Source: JBJXFY01 sp046155815
Lineage (GTDB): Bacteria; Verrucomicrobiota; Verrucomicrobiia; Limisphaerales; CAIMTB01
Direction of reading: 5' to 3'
NCBI GenBank assembly: GCA_046155815.1
Contig: JBJXFY010000230.1
Span: forward strand, 1 to 14,960
Length of the DNA: 14,960 nt
The notes under the pieces are model-generated. The model had not been told where the DNA came from, did not search any database, and saw nothing but the letters and a program-made list of their open reading frames with translations. The position numbers were made by a program, and so were the translations under genes. Positions 14,813 to 14,960 of this stretch are shown piece after piece; positions within the stretch are counted from its first letter, which is position 1, and each line of letters starts with the position of its first letter.

Positions 14813-14960
14813 CTCCTCGGAGACGGCGGACCGGGCCGAGACCGCCCCAGGTTTCGGCTTGCGCAACGAAGGCTCTTCGCCAGCCTCGCTCAAAGCTTGC
14901 AAGCCACCCTCACCCCTCTTCGGGGAAAAACCGCGCATTCTGCGGGTGTTCCCCGGCCTT

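Larger units (their letters stand above)
14538..14960. other. Gene-free leader of the arsenic operon, GC-hairpin cluster
   Basis: No frame in these 423 bases gives a recognisable protein; a 134-codon minus frame (14534-14938) is arginine/alanine/proline-rich translation through palindromes. Three strong hairpins lie at 14646-14667, 14723-14752 and 14781-14812. The promoter of the operon should be in the part nearest arsM. The hairpin cluster is probably a set of dispersed repeats, but could also affect transcript start or stability. The window ends before the upstream gene is reached. Confidence 0.55.

Noticed and set aside
14534..14938. Possible 134-residue protein upstream of arsM
   Set aside because: It reads straight through three palindromes, has biased Arg/Ala/Pro/Gly composition and no recognisable domain.
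1..14960. CRISPR array, tRNA, rRNA, transposase or phage genes
   Set aside because: No regularly spaced direct repeats, no tRNA-like cloverleaf, no rRNA-like sequence and no transposase or phage motifs were seen.

Overview
The window is a GC-rich stretch of bacterial chromosome. The gene content points to the Planctomycetes-Verrucomicrobia-Chlamydiae group, most likely Verrucomicrobiota. This rests on a Pirellula/Verrucomicrobium-type membrane-bound dehydrogenase with HEAT-like repeats, a secreted glycosidase-like protein, long bacterial OPT and SGNH/GDSL proteins, and interspersed heptanucleotide repeats and palindromes inside and between genes. The lineage is inferred from family content; no rRNA or other phylogenetic marker is present.

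Layout. (1) 1-5256, minus strand: a likely three-gene run, read from high to low coordinates. It holds a YacP-like NYN-domain protein, a secreted glycoside-hydrolase-like protein, and a large secreted beta-propeller/HEAT dehydrogenase cut off by the window edge. Gaps are 7 to 9 bases. (2) 5257-5573: a gap with one hairpin and no convincing gene. (3) 5574-7943, minus: an OPT-family oligopeptide/metal-chelate transporter. (4) 8052-11248, plus, divergent from the transporter: a small helical protein, an imperfect inverted repeat, then three genes joined by two ATGA stop/start overlaps. These are an SGNH/GDSL esterase, a conserved protein of unknown function, and an AEC-family permease. (5) 11282-14537, minus and convergent with the AEC gene: an arsenic detoxification operon. 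Its order of transcription is arsM (arsenite S-adenosylmethionine methyltransferase), a SigZ-like ECF sigma factor, acr3 (arsenite efflux), an FmdB-like small protein with a cysteine-rich tail, and arsC (thioredoxin-type arsenate reductase). Three of its four junctions overlap. (6) 14538-14960: a gene-free leader containing a cluster of three strong GC hairpins.

How the genes work together. ArsC reduces arsenate to arsenite. Arsenite is then exported by Acr3 or methylated by ArsM. No ArsR-type repressor is seen in the window; the only regulator is the sigma factor, whose C-terminus carries two cysteine pairs. The FmdB-like protein has lost the usual zinc-ribbon cysteines but gained a C-terminal cysteine cluster. 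The most interesting candidate here is therefore an arsenic operon that may be controlled by a thiol-bearing sigma factor. In the other half, the secreted dehydrogenase, glycosidase-like protein and esterase with their transporters fit a polymer-degrading lifestyle.

Genome structure is also notable. Three 7-bp-period repeat tracts lie in frame within the dehydrogenase gene. A perfect 9-bp stem/4-nt loop palindrome is embedded in the sigma-factor coding sequence, and another of the same architecture lies upstream of arsM.
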